From positions 1 through 58,862 of the forward strand of contig JALUUO010000030.1 in NCBI GenBank assembly GCA_027021335.1: a stretch of DNA of 58,862 nt, given 5' to 3'. The notes beneath the pieces were generated by a model. It did not search any database, was not told the DNA's origin, and saw only the letters and a program-made list of their open reading frames with translations. The position numbers were made by a program, and so were the translations under genes. The DNA comes from Nitrospirota bacterium. Lineage in GTDB: Bacteria > Nitrospirota > Thermodesulfovibrionia > SZUA-242. Shown here piece after piece: positions 40,072 to 48,923 of this stretch; positions within the stretch are counted from its first letter, which is position 1; the number at the start of each line of letters is the position of its first letter.

Positions 40072-40099
40072 TGTTTCTCCAATGTTTCTCCAATGTTTT
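40069..40099. repeat. Tandem 11-bp repeat over the PAP2 translation start
   Basis: On the plus strand CAATGTTTCTC occurs twice (40069-40079 and 40080-40090), with a partial third copy from 40091. On the minus strand each unit carries GGAG spaced from TTG, so two potential ribosome-binding/start units are stacked out of frame. Slippage could change expression. Confidence 0.6.
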
Positions 40100-40291
40100 T
40101 TAAATGACTTTTTCCGGTGCGGAAAGTTACAGCAGCAGGTAAGTTATACGGCATATCGGCATAAAATACAAGAACAACAGCGATCACTGGTTGAATCTTG
40201 ACAAAGAATGGTATGAATGCTAAATTTTAATTTTATCGCTTCTATGCTCCTCTATTAAAAGGATAATCTCAATGACGGCGCTCACAGTCTA

Positions 40292-40768
40292 GTGAATTCT
40301 ATATTTATTCGTTTTGGATTCAGACTTGCCCGGATATACTGGCGATGTACCAGGCCGTTGAGCATGGGGGTTGCCGCCCTGGTTTTCAATAGTTCAGGCC
40401 AGGTGCTTCTGGTTAAAAATTCATACCGCAGAGGCTGGTATCTTCCAGGTGGAGGAGTAAATAAAGGAGAAACTGTCCTCGAGGCGATAAAGCGTGAGCT
40501 TGCAGAGGAAGTAAATATCATCTGTCTTAAAGAACCGAGGCTTTACAGCGGACCTTACTTGAGCGGAATAGACCATAAAAGCAATCATACCCTCGTTTTC
40601 CTGGTCGACGAATGGGAGCAGACGGACCCCTTGCCTAAAAGTCCTGAGATCGAGGAGATGAGGTTTTTCGATTATGACCATCTTCCGGAAAATACCACCC
40701 CCGGCACAAAGCGAAGAATAGAAGAATCCTTAAAAATAAAAAAAATAGATGGAAATTTCAGGTGGTGA
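40292..40768 (+). CDS. Nudix hydrolase
   Basis: A 158-residue hydrolase acting on nucleoside diphosphate-linked compounds. The Nudix box is GGGVNKGETVLEAIKRELAE followed by EVNI (about residues 51-74); the usual EExG ending reads EEVN. The start is GTG at 40292, just before SIFIRFGFRLARIYWRCTRP, an unusual basic N-terminal helix that may touch membranes. Substrate cannot be predicted. It stands alone between the PAP2 gene (divergent) and the GGDEF gene. Confidence 0.9.
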   Translation: MNSIFIRFGFRLARIYWRCTRPLSMGVAALVFNSSGQVLLVKNSYRRGWYLPGGGVNKGETVLEAIKRELAEEVNIICLKEPRLYSGPYLSGIDHKSNHTLVFLVDEWEQTDPLPKSPEIEEMRFFDYDHLPENTTPGTKRRIEESLKIKKIDGNFRW

Positions 40769-40939
40769 ACCGGAAAACAGGTTTGTGTTGTTAATGAAAA
40801 ATTGACAAAATTTTAACAGCAAAAAATGCATCTATTATTGTGTTAATGTGTAAAAAAAGATCGAGATGAGTTAGAATTAAAGCAAATAAGAGTTTACAGT
40901 TTAATCGCAGCTTTGAACTTGATACGAAATTAACAGGCT

Positions 40940-42118
40940 ATGGCAAAAAACCAGGAAATGCAGATTCAATCAGAAATCAACAAGCTTCTTATTTGGGAGG
41001 CCAAAGAAAGAGATGGGTTTGTAGATAAGGTAGATTCCCTTGCCAAACGTTTTGGTGACGATTTCTATCCGCACCTGCTTTATACAATGGCTCACTTGGA
41101 GCTCGAAAAAAGAGCAGCTAAGAAGCACTGGCAGGAGATTGTTCGTCATTGGGAACGAATGCGTTGTGATGTAAGACGCGACATTAATTTTAGGGTGGCT
41201 TTGCTTGACTACTTTGTCGATATCTACAGGAAAATAAAAAATCCTAAGATTATTGAAATAAAAATCTTTCAGAAAACACAGCAAGAGACTTTGGTGGATG
41301 AACTGACTCAGCTTTACAACTACCGCTATCTCATTAAGGCACTGGACCGCGAGATCTCCAGGGCAAACCGTTACAACGCACCACTGACCTATGTTTTTAT
41401 GGATGTTGATGACTTCAAGTGTTACAACGATACAAACGGTCATTTTACTGGCAACAAAGCCTTGAGGTCGCTTGCCAAAATCATTAAAAAAACCGTGAGG
41501 GAAGTTGATATTGTAGCCCGGTACGGCGGAGAAGAGTTCGCGCTGATTCTTCCTGAAACCAACAAGGAGGGAGGAGCCGTAATCTCTGAGAGAATACGTA
41601 AAAAGATAGAGCGAAGCAAGTTTGTAAACGAGGCAAAACAACCTCTTAAGAAATTCAGCATCAGTGTTGGTATAGCCTCATTAAACGTAGATGCATCTAC
41701 CAGGGTGGAGCTTATTAAAAAAGCCGATCAGGCCCTTTATCGCGCAAAAAGCCGTGGAAAAAACCAAATATGTCTTTACGAGGATGAAAGACGAGATAGC
41801 CAACGGATCGATGCATCGCTTGTAAAGAACCTGAGCCTGGTTTCAAGCTCAGGAGACAACTTCAGCTTTAAAAACATCAGCAAAAATGGGTTGCTATTTA
41901 CCTTCAACAAAGTTATTCCCATGGGAAGCATATTGCAGCTTTTCCTGTCCTTGCCAAACCGTAAAACCAAGATTTCATGTAAAGTAAAAGTTAAACGAGT
42001 AGAGGAAATTCAGAAAAACAAAGAGTACGAAATCGGCGTCAGAATAATTCAGATCCGGGAAACCGAAAAAAAGGCACTTGGACGTTTAATAGACTCTTTT
42101 ACAAATACAAAGAAGTAA
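40940..42118 (+). CDS. Diguanylate cyclase with C-terminal PilZ domain
   Basis: A 392-residue cytoplasmic protein. Residues 1-115 are a helical region of unknown role. The GGDEF domain (about 118-285) has the active site RYGGEEFALILPE and an inhibitory RxxD site, REVD, five residues before it, so product feedback is likely. The C-terminal PilZ domain (about 290-385) has RRDSQR and the second binding element NISKNG, with VGVRI-like strand EIGVRIIQI. It can therefore make c-di-GMP and also bind it. No membrane segment is present. It lies 66 bp upstream of the PspA/aminopropyltransferase cluster on the same strand. Confidence 0.93.
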   Translation: MAKNQEMQIQSEINKLLIWEAKERDGFVDKVDSLAKRFGDDFYPHLLYTMAHLELEKRAAKKHWQEIVRHWERMRCDVRRDINFRVALLDYFVDIYRKIKNPKIIEIKIFQKTQQETLVDELTQLYNYRYLIKALDREISRANRYNAPLTYVFMDVDDFKCYNDTNGHFTGNKALRSLAKIIKKTVREVDIVARYGGEEFALILPETNKEGGAVISERIRKKIERSKFVNEAKQPLKKFSISVGIASLNVDASTRVELIKKADQALYRAKSRGKNQICLYEDERRDSQRIDASLVKNLSLVSSSGDNFSFKNISKNGLLFTFNKVIPMGSILQLFLSLPNRKTKISCKVKVKRVEEIQKNKEYEIGVRIIQIRETEKKALGRLIDSFTNTKK

Positions 42119-42183
42119 AGTATAGCCCACAATACTTTATATTTTCTGATACTTGGCTTTTATGACCTGTTACACTTCCTGTG

Positions 42184-43881
42184 ATGTTTAGTAAGAAACT
42201 CCTGTTTTGGCATGACGCCGGTATTTTTCTGATAATGGCGGTTCTGGCCGGCTGTGGCCTGGTCTACGAATATCTTTTATCTCACCAGGCCGGGCGTGTA
42301 CTGGGCGCTATAGAAACAGCCATCTACGGCATAATCGGCATTATGATAGTCTCTATGGGTATCGGCTCTTTTCTGGCGCGTAAAGTCAAATGCCCCTTTA
42401 CAGGTTTTGCCTGGCTGGAAGTTCTGGTAGCTCTTCTTGGCTCCTCGGCTGTGTTGATCATAACCGCTGTTTTTGCCCTCGCAAACCTTCTGCCCAGGTT
42501 GCTCGGCAATACCTTCGGACTTCCGCCGGACCTGTTGCCAAGCGGAGGTATGATCGAGTGGGCGGAAAAGGCTGCCAAAGCCGGACCCTATGTCATAGGT
42601 GCGGTGCTTGGAATATTAATCGGGATGGAGATCCCCCTTATAGCCAGGGTGCGTGAAGCCGTTTATGGAGAGCACCTTGTGCATAATGCCGGATCTATCT
42701 ATGGTATCGATTATATAGGCGCAGGCATTGGTGCGGCCTTATGGGTGCTTTTCATGCTTACACTCGAGACATCTTTATCAGCGGCCTTGACGGCAGGTGC
42801 CAATATTATTATGGGTCTGCTGTTTTTAATCATGTTCAGACAACGTATTGGCAGGCGTCTGCTTTTGGTCGGCGGGCATCTTCTTGCTGCCGCTCTTGCA
42901 TTGTTCATCGCGGTAAAAGGCGCTGATTTGGAAGCATCTATGGAGGATATGCTATACCAGGATAAAGTCATCTACAGCACAAACACAAAGTATCAACACC
43001 TTACCATAACAGAAAGATTTACAGATCCGGCTAAAGCTCCCGTGCTGACTTTTTTTATAAACGGACGCACGCAGTTTGCCAGTAACGACGAACATATCTA
43101 TCATTCCATGCTGGTCTATCCTCCACTGGCTGCCTCTGCACGGCAGGAAAAAATTCTGGTGATCGGAGGTGGTGATGGACTTGCGGTGCGCGATATACTG
43201 CGTTGGAACCCAAAGCATGTACTGGTGCTTGATCTTGACAGGGATGTTGTGAACCTTTTTACTCATCCGGTCGAGGTTAACGGACGTATTATCAATGAAA
43301 GACTGTTAGACCTGAACCACCGGTCATTTACTGATCCGCGTGTGGAGGTGAGAAACGGGGACGCCTTCCTTACCGTGGATGACCTGCTGCGCTCAGGAGA
43401 ATATTTTGATGCAATTATTGTCGACCTGCCGGATCCCGGTCATCCGGATCTAAACAAGCTTTACTCCTCGCGTTTTTATGTTAAACTTAAAGCACTGCTG
43501 GCTGGAGACGGGGCAATGGCCGTACAGTCGACTTCACCGTATCATGCCAAACATGCATTTTTGAGTATTGGCAAAACAGTGAAGCATGCTGGTTTTCTGC
43601 ATGTTCAGCAGTACCACCAGAACGTTCCCTCGTTCGGTGAGTGGGGTTGGACGATCGCAACAAAAAACGGAAGCTCTCCCAGGGTTCGTATTGAAGCCCT
43701 TAAAGAGTTGCCTATAGATGACGGGTGGATGACAAAGGGTGTGATGTTGGCGGCTTTTGAGTTCAGCCGGGGATATTTTGATGAGCTGGACAGCATAAAG
43801 GTAAACCGGCTGGGTTCACTGGTGGCTTACCAGTATCACCAGACCGACTGGGAAAAAGAACAGGGTATATACCGTCCGTGA
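42184..43881 (+). CDS. Membrane-bound spermidine synthase-like aminopropyltransferase
   Basis: A 565-residue fusion. The N-terminal part (about residues 1-240) has seven or more membrane helices, including GIIGIMIVSMGIGSFLARK. The C-terminal part (about 250-530) is a spermine/spermidine synthase domain with the methyl-donor binding loop VIGGGDGLAVRDIL, acidic LDLDRD and the catalytic-region DLPDPGHPDLNKLYS. It would transfer aminopropyl from decarboxylated AdoMet to a polyamine or another amine at the membrane. Such membrane forms are found next to pspA-yjfLK gene sets, as here. I start at ATG 42184; the GTG just before is an alternative. Confidence 0.9.
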   Translation: MFSKKLLFWHDAGIFLIMAVLAGCGLVYEYLLSHQAGRVLGAIETAIYGIIGIMIVSMGIGSFLARKVKCPFTGFAWLEVLVALLGSSAVLIITAVFALANLLPRLLGNTFGLPPDLLPSGGMIEWAEKAAKAGPYVIGAVLGILIGMEIPLIARVREAVYGEHLVHNAGSIYGIDYIGAGIGAALWVLFMLTLETSLSAALTAGANIIMGLLFLIMFRQRIGRRLLLVGGHLLAAALALFIAVKGADLEASMEDMLYQDKVIYSTNTKYQHLTITERFTDPAKAPVLTFFINGRTQFASNDEHIYHSMLVYPPLAASARQEKILVIGGGDGLAVRDILRWNPKHVLVLDLDRDVVNLFTHPVEVNGRIINERLLDLNHRSFTDPRVEVRNGDAFLTVDDLLRSGEYFDAIIVDLPDPGHPDLNKLYSSRFYVKLKALLAGDGAMAVQSTSPYHAKHAFLSIGKTVKHAGFLHVQQYHQNVPSFGEWGWTIATKNGSSPRVRIEALKELPIDDGWMTKGVMLAAFEFSRGYFDELDSIKVNRLGSLVAYQYHQTDWEKEQGIYRP

Positions 43882-43912
43882 GGAAGAGTAAAAGGAGTCG
43901 AAAGGAGAAAAT

Positions 43913-44329
43913 ATGTCAAACATGCAGCTAGAAGCCCTGGCAGAGGGCCTCACCATCATGACATCCGACGAGGGGATAACCATGTCGGCCGAGGTGGTGA
44001 CAGGTGATGTGAATATGGTGAAGGTGGAAATTGAGGACCGTGAGGAATTCCCTGTATTTATTACTGTTAACCACGACCAGATTCTTTGTACCACTTACCT
44101 GTGGCATGAGAACGAAGTCAGAGCAGACAAACGTAGCGAACTTCTCGAGGCCATGCTTACAATGAATCTGCCTATGCCGCTATCGTCTTTCGGTAAAGTC
44201 GGCGACCAGTACCTGATCTTTGGAGCGATGGCTATCAACACCGGTATAAAGGATATACATCAAGAAATTTGTACTTTAAGCGACAACACACTTAACGCCA
44301 TTGAGGCTATGCAGGATTATCTGAAATAA
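43913..44329 (+). CDS. DUF2170 protein (YjfI-like)
   Basis: A 138-residue acidic protein beginning MSNMQLEALAEGLTIMTSDEG, with DREEFPVFITVNHDQILC in the middle and LPLSSFGKVGDQYLIFGAM-like sequence near residue 95. It matches the DUF2170/YjfI family, whose gene precedes the PspA-like yjfJ in E. coli too. Function is unknown to me. An AAGGAG site precedes the ATG; it lies 31 bp after the aminopropyltransferase and 12 bp before pspA. It is probably cytosolic and may work with the PspA paralogue. Confidence 0.82.
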   Translation: MSNMQLEALAEGLTIMTSDEGITMSAEVVTGDVNMVKVEIEDREEFPVFITVNHDQILCTTYLWHENEVRADKRSELLEAMLTMNLPMPLSSFGKVGDQYLIFGAMAINTGIKDIHQEICTLSDNTLNAIEAMQDYLK

Positions 44330-44341
44330 TGGAGGAAACTT

Positions 44342-45034
44342 ATGAGTATATGGAAAAAGTTGTTTACAGCTGTTCGCGGTTCCGTCAACGAAGCCGGCGA
44401 GGCTATTGCCGACAATCAGGCTCTTCGCATCCTGGATCAGGAAATGCGTGACGCAAACGCAAACTTAAGCAAAGCAAAGGAGAGCATGACAGGAGTCATG
44501 GCCGAGCAGATGGGGGTTGAGCGCAAGGTCAGCGAGTTAAAGGGCAAAATAGAGGAGTACGAGGGCTATGTTGCACAGGCTTTGGATAAGGGTGACGAAA
44601 CGCTTGCTCTTGAGGTGGCGGATAAGATCGCTGAGCTCAGCAATGAACTCGAAGCCCAGGAAAAGCTGCTTGCCGGCTATAAAGTCAACGTCGCTCAACT
44701 AAAGCGGACCATTGCTGAAACTGAGCGGAACATAAAGGCAATGGAGCGTGAGGTCTCTATTGTAAAAACCACTGAAGCGGTGCAGAAAGCCAATGCCGCC
44801 GCGGCAGCTAAGTTTTCAGGCAGTAACTCAGCAGTGAGATCGGCCACGGACTCACTGGAACGCATCAAGGCAAAACAACAGAAGCGCGGCGATCAGATGA
44901 AAGCCGCAATGGAGTTGCAAAAAGAGTCGGAAGGCGGTGATCTGCAAGCTAAGCTGAAGTCGGCTGGCATTGTAAGCGGTAATGCATCTGCCAATGCAAT
45001 TCTCGAGAAAATAAAGGCAAAGAAAGCTGCCTAG
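44342..45034 (+). CDS. PspA/IM30 family protein (YjfJ-like)
   Basis: A 230-residue, almost entirely helical protein of the PspA/IM30/Vipp1 (ESCRT-III-like) family. It starts MSIWKKLFTAVRGSVNEAG, and long coiled-coil helices follow (ADNQALRILDQEMRDANANL; VERKVSELKGKIEEYEG). The last 50 residues are the charged tail AMELQKESEGGDLQAKLKSAG. PspA proteins polymerise on damaged inner membranes and limit proton leak. Order and neighbours (DUF2170 before, YjfK-like after) match the yjf operon rather than the pspABC operon. A GGAGG precedes the ATG. Confidence 0.92.
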   Translation: MSIWKKLFTAVRGSVNEAGEAIADNQALRILDQEMRDANANLSKAKESMTGVMAEQMGVERKVSELKGKIEEYEGYVAQALDKGDETLALEVADKIAELSNELEAQEKLLAGYKVNVAQLKRTIAETERNIKAMEREVSIVKTTEAVQKANAAAAAKFSGSNSAVRSATDSLERIKAKQQKRGDQMKAAMELQKESEGGDLQAKLKSAGIVSGNASANAILEKIKAKKAA

Positions 45035-45046
45035 GCTTGATTGCTG

Positions 45047-45703
45047 ATGAGTCTTTTAAAAGGTGTTTTTAATAGGTGGAGCGGATCTGACAAAGAAGTA
45101 CCATCCAGGGTTCTTGAGAGCCCCAAAGACCTGCAAGTCGGTGATATTATCAAGTTTGGATTCGCTGCGCAGGAAGGTATTGGGAATAAAACGTTTACCG
45201 TTGAAGCCATTAATACTTCCGATTTAGGCGGCGAGGATAAAAAAAAGACGTTTTTTACCATAGAAAGCACCGGAGAACGTTTTAGGCTGGCTGTTGTCGG
45301 AAATGGCACGGATGAACTCCTGGAGATTGCGCGGCAGGTTCTACCGGATGATGTACGGCAGGTTTTTGATGTTGATGCATTTATAAATCTCCTGGATCCG
45401 GATACAGGTGTGAATCATATTCTTGAGCGCATTGCTGAGCCCGCTTTTCTGAACGGCTGGACAGCTCCGGTTTATCGCCAGGAGGCGGGCCATAACGCTT
45501 ATTCATATAGCGGCGACTACCGTGACCGCCGGCTGCCGGATGACGCGGACGAGGGTGAGGCGTTTAGTTACTATTTTCTGGTGAGCGATGACCGGCGCTT
45601 TGCTCTTGAGGTGCAGGTTTATGACGGTGGACGCACCAATGTATATCTGATCACATATCTGCCGGTATCTAAAATAGAAGAGTTATGGCCGGCAAAAGGC
45701 TGA
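45047..45703 (+). CDS. YjfK-like protein (DUF2491/DUF4178 type)
   Basis: A 218-residue soluble protein starting MSLLKGVFNRWSG. The N-terminal half reads like a small beta-barrel (DLQVGDIIKFGFAAQEGIGN; FTVEAINTSDLGG). The middle contains an acidic DDVRQVFDVDAFINLLD, and the C-terminal part is aromatic (GEAFSYYFLVSDDRRFALEV). The position right behind the PspA gene and the overall pattern suggest E. coli YjfK; the exact family name is my best guess. The start at ATG 45047 is preferred over TTG 45041; no strong ribosome-binding site is seen, so it may be coupled to pspA 12 bp upstream. Confidence 0.7.
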   Translation: MSLLKGVFNRWSGSDKEVPSRVLESPKDLQVGDIIKFGFAAQEGIGNKTFTVEAINTSDLGGEDKKKTFFTIESTGERFRLAVVGNGTDELLEIARQVLPDDVRQVFDVDAFINLLDPDTGVNHILERIAEPAFLNGWTAPVYRQEAGHNAYSYSGDYRDRRLPDDADEGEAFSYYFLVSDDRRFALEVQVYDGGRTNVYLITYLPVSKIEELWPAKG

Positions 45704-45771
45704 GGGGAAAGAGAGAAATGGTTTGAAGTTTCACCTATAGCCGTTGGCCTTTTGTTCTTAGTCTTTAGAAT

Positions 45772-46878
45772 ATGTTTACCTGGTTTTTTACTTTGCTTCG
45801 CAGACGCCACGGCAAGATGCTGGCTGTGGCGCAGCGACAGATGCGGGTGTCACTTGCAAAGACAGTTGCATATCTCAGTGTAATTTTTACCGCCCATATC
45901 TTGGCGATGTATGTTTTTGAGGGTATTAATCTGCCTGATGCCCTTTGGCTTACCTTGACCACGGTAACAACAGTAGGCTATGGTGACCTGGCTGCCGCAT
46001 CCCTGCCGGGCCGGGCTGCTACAGTGATACTGCTATACATGGGCGGTATATTCGTGCTTGCGAAAGTAGCAGGCGATTATTTTGACTACCGCACAGATAT
46101 ACGGTTACGCAAGATTCGAGGCGAGTGGGACTGGAAGATGCGTGGACATATTCTTATAATCAACACACCTGGTCATGACGGCGAGCAGTACTTCTCGAGA
46201 CTGATCCGGCAGTTTCGTGAGAGCGAGCAATACAGGAATCACTGCATACAGATATTGACGACAGGTTTTCCAGATGGTTTGCCTGACAGGCTTACACGGT
46301 TGGCGGATGTGGTTCACTACCATGGTCGCTCGGATGACCCTGAAAGCCTGGAAGCTGTTAATGCTGATCAGGCCGATGTCATTGTAGTGCTGGCCAAAGA
46401 CGAATACGACCGGGGGTCCGACTCCAAGACATTTGACATAATGCATCGCCTTTCAGAAAAAGGTGTCCAGGGAACGGTTCTTGCTGAATGTGTGGATGAC
46501 CGTAACAGGCAGCGTATAATAAAGGCCGGGGCTGATATAGTGACTCGTCCAATGCGGGCCTATCCCGAGATGATCGTGCGTGGTTTTGTAGCACCGGGCT
46601 CTGAACAGATTATAGAGAATATGTTCACATCGGCCAGCGATGAGTACGTTCGGTTTGATCTGGAGATCTCCAACATGAGTTGGAAAGAAGTCGTATGCTG
46701 CATGATCAACAACGACCTGGGCACAGCTGTGGCATATGTTGATGCTGATGATTCTTTGCACTGTAATCCGCCTGCAAACGACCTTGTAAATGCCTCGGCC
46801 TTAATTCTTATGGTGAGAGAAAATAACAAGCCGGACCAGGCAAAGGTTGCGCGTGCTTTGCAGGGAGGAGATACTTGA
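45772..46878 (+). CDS. Potassium channel with RCK/TrkA-N domain
   Basis: A 368-residue ion channel. Two membrane helices (about residues 27-50 and 80-98) flank the selectivity filter TTVTTVGYGDLAA (about 62-74). A cytoplasmic RCK domain follows, beginning MRGHILIINTPGHDGEQYFS. Its nucleotide-binding Rossmann segments end with ADQADVIVVLAKDEYDRG and a C-terminal RCK subdomain. This makes a ligand-gated K+ channel of the Kch/MthK kind. It lies between the YjfK-like gene and a lipoprotein gene with which it overlaps or nearly touches. Its presence in a PspA cluster suggests control of membrane potential together with membrane repair. Confidence 0.93.
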   Translation: MFTWFFTLLRRRHGKMLAVAQRQMRVSLAKTVAYLSVIFTAHILAMYVFEGINLPDALWLTLTTVTTVGYGDLAAASLPGRAATVILLYMGGIFVLAKVAGDYFDYRTDIRLRKIRGEWDWKMRGHILIINTPGHDGEQYFSRLIRQFRESEQYRNHCIQILTTGFPDGLPDRLTRLADVVHYHGRSDDPESLEAVNADQADVIVVLAKDEYDRGSDSKTFDIMHRLSEKGVQGTVLAECVDDRNRQRIIKAGADIVTRPMRAYPEMIVRGFVAPGSEQIIENMFTSASDEYVRFDLEISNMSWKEVVCCMINNDLGTAVAYVDADDSLHCNPPANDLVNASALILMVRENNKPDQAKVARALQGGDT

Positions 46879-46886
46879 GGCTGATA

Positions 46887-47873
46887 ATGAGAAAAAGTGG
46901 AGGGTCCATTCTTAGTAAAGGTTTTCTGCTTCCAGTTTTTATAGTAGCGTTGCTGCTGTCACAGGGCTGCTCAAACCGGTACGCAGAAGATATCAATGAT
47001 CGATATGGGGCGGTTAAAAGACGGCTCGTGGATCTTGAAAGAGATATTAATTCCGGCCGTGTCTCCAATGCCTTGCTCATAAAGACGTATGCGCGGCAAC
47101 TCATGGATAAAAAGCCGGAGCTCAAGGATGTTGCCGAGGCTTTGAGCAAGGATGCCACTACAGAGGGACCGATATATCAGAGTCTGCTCGACCGTCTGAA
47201 TCAGGTAAACCTGAAGCCTTCGAATAAACAGCAATACACTCAGTCTTTTACGGAACTGGAGTCACTATGGGCCGCAGGTGACCCGGTGATTTATAACGAT
47301 TCGTTAATTGATGTTGTAAACACACTGGCCGACCTTTCCGGGGGTGAGTTATCCCGCGTAAATATTCCTAAAGAGGCCGGAACATCTGCCGCAGGGTCTG
47401 TTCCAGGCAGTTACCTGGTAGGCAACCCGAATTATGGAAGCTGGCAGAGGGATTCTTCAGGCAATTCTTTTTGGGCCTGGTATGGAAAATACGCATTATT
47501 TTCCTCTCTGATTAGAGGTTTTGGCGGACCTATATATTACGATTCATGGTACAGCCGTCCGCACTACAGCTATTACAACGATTACGGCAGAAGCACGTAC
47601 GGATCCTACTCGGACCGCAGGAGTTGGAATGAAGGCAGTAAGAGATTGGCAAGCAAGGGGATAAAAACCCCAAAGCCGAAGCATTACGGCAGTGTAGCCG
47701 GCCAAAAGCGTGTCAGCACCTATGCCTCAATGCGTTCGAAAAGCGCCGCGGGTCTTGGTATTAAAAGTTCAGGATTGGGGAGCGGCAGATCCACAGCCAC
47801 TTCTAAACGCGCTTCTTCGTTTTTCGGCAGCAGCAGCCGTGGAACTGCTTCGCGCTCATACGGAGGCAAGTAA
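46887..47873 (+). CDS. Ser/Gly/Arg-rich lipoprotein of the PspA cluster
   Basis: A 328-residue lipoprotein I cannot place in a family. The signal peptide ends in lipobox LLSQGC (about residue 28). Residues about 30-170 are helical and charged. From about 180 the chain becomes rich in Tyr, Ser and Gly (GNSFWAWYGKYALFSSLIRG, then YSRPHYSYYNDYGRSTYGSY). The last 80 residues are basic Ser/Gly/Arg repeats ending SSRGTASRSYGGK. E. coli YjfM, in the same operon context, is a lipoprotein with a similar aromatic then Gly/Ser-rich tail, so this may be its functional counterpart. I start at ATG 46887 after GAGG; TTG at 46875 overlaps the channel stop. Confidence 0.75.
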   Translation: MRKSGGSILSKGFLLPVFIVALLLSQGCSNRYAEDINDRYGAVKRRLVDLERDINSGRVSNALLIKTYARQLMDKKPELKDVAEALSKDATTEGPIYQSLLDRLNQVNLKPSNKQQYTQSFTELESLWAAGDPVIYNDSLIDVVNTLADLSGGELSRVNIPKEAGTSAAGSVPGSYLVGNPNYGSWQRDSSGNSFWAWYGKYALFSSLIRGFGGPIYYDSWYSRPHYSYYNDYGRSTYGSYSDRRSWNEGSKRLASKGIKTPKPKHYGSVAGQKRVSTYASMRSKSAAGLGIKSSGLGSGRSTATSKRASSFFGSSSRGTASRSYGGK

Positions 47874-47996
47874 AAAATCGGGTGGCAGTTGTCAGGGGGC
47901 AAAATAATGAGTTTAATGAGTTTTATGAAAAGTTATCACAAACCTGGTTACTGCGCCCTGGAACCTGAAAACTAATTTTATCAGGAGATATCAATT

Positions 47997-48887
47997 ATGA
48001 ATTATGTGATACTTCACGACGCTTCGATAATCTACTACACCATCGATTTTATTATAGTTCTGGCGGTACTTGCCGGGCTGCGTATTTTCTCTGGTGCTGT
48101 AGCCAATGTCTCTCTTAATGATATATTGTCTAAGCAAGACAATTTCGCCATGGGCATTTCGCTTGCCGGCGCTGTGCTGGGTGTATCGATAATGCTGATG
48201 GGAGCCGTCTCTGGTGATGCGGGCGCCAGCCCAGGACAAGAGGCACTGTTGATGTTCAGCTATGGATTCGCGGGTATTTTGCTCATGTGGATCACGAGAA
48301 AGGTATTTGACAAGCTGTCGTTACCGCAGATTTCAGTACATGAACAGATTCAAGCAGGCAACGTGGCGGCAGGAATCGTGGATGCGGGGAATCTGGTTGC
48401 CACTGCAATTATCGTCCGGGCTGTTATGACTTGGGTGGATGGAGCCGCCTTACGGGGTTTGGCCGCAGTAATTGGAGGCTATGTGACTTCCCAGCTTATC
48501 ATGTTGCTGGCCACATGGTACCGTTCAACTGTTTTTGCAAAGCGGCATCCAGAAAAATCGCTTCATAATGAGATCAAAACCGGTAACGTGGCGCTGGCAG
48601 TTCGTTTTTCCGGACATCGTATGGGTGTTGCTCTGGCGGTAACCGCTGCCTCCGGCCTTGTGGTCTATTACCCGGAGAATATACCTAAATCACTTTTGGT
48701 ATGGAGTTGCATTGCTCTGCTGATGTTCTTTGCCCAGACTTTGATCTCGATCGCAGCCCGTCACATATTGCTCCCAGGTGTTAATGTGGCTGAAGAGGTA
48801 GGCAGGCAGAAAAACGTGGCTATTGGCACGCTTGAGGCATCCGTATATATCGCGGTTGGTCTGATTTTCGTTGGACTGCTAGGCTAA
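47997..48887 (+). CDS. Double DUF350 (YjfL-like) membrane protein
   Basis: A 296-residue membrane protein with about eight helices, twice the length of single-domain YjfL (about 130 residues). Four internal copies of one motif are visible: KQDNFAMGISLAGAVLGV, QAGNVAAGIVDAGNLVATA, KTGNVALAVRFSGHRMGVA and RQKNVAIGTLEASVYIAVG. A DUF350 domain contains two such motifs, so this is a tandem fusion of two domains. Function is unknown; in other genomes DUF350 genes sit beside PspA and ATP-grasp genes. An AGGAGATATC site precedes the ATG. It closes the cluster that starts at the aminopropyltransferase. Confidence 0.88.
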   Translation: MNYVILHDASIIYYTIDFIIVLAVLAGLRIFSGAVANVSLNDILSKQDNFAMGISLAGAVLGVSIMLMGAVSGDAGASPGQEALLMFSYGFAGILLMWITRKVFDKLSLPQISVHEQIQAGNVAAGIVDAGNLVATAIIVRAVMTWVDGAALRGLAAVIGGYVTSQLIMLLATWYRSTVFAKRHPEKSLHNEIKTGNVALAVRFSGHRMGVALAVTAASGLVVYYPENIPKSLLVWSCIALLMFFAQTLISIAARHILLPGVNVAEEVGRQKNVAIGTLEASVYIAVGLIFVGLLG

Positions 48888-48923
48888 CATTTCGTTTAAA
48901 AAACAGGTTGTCTCTTGCTCTGC

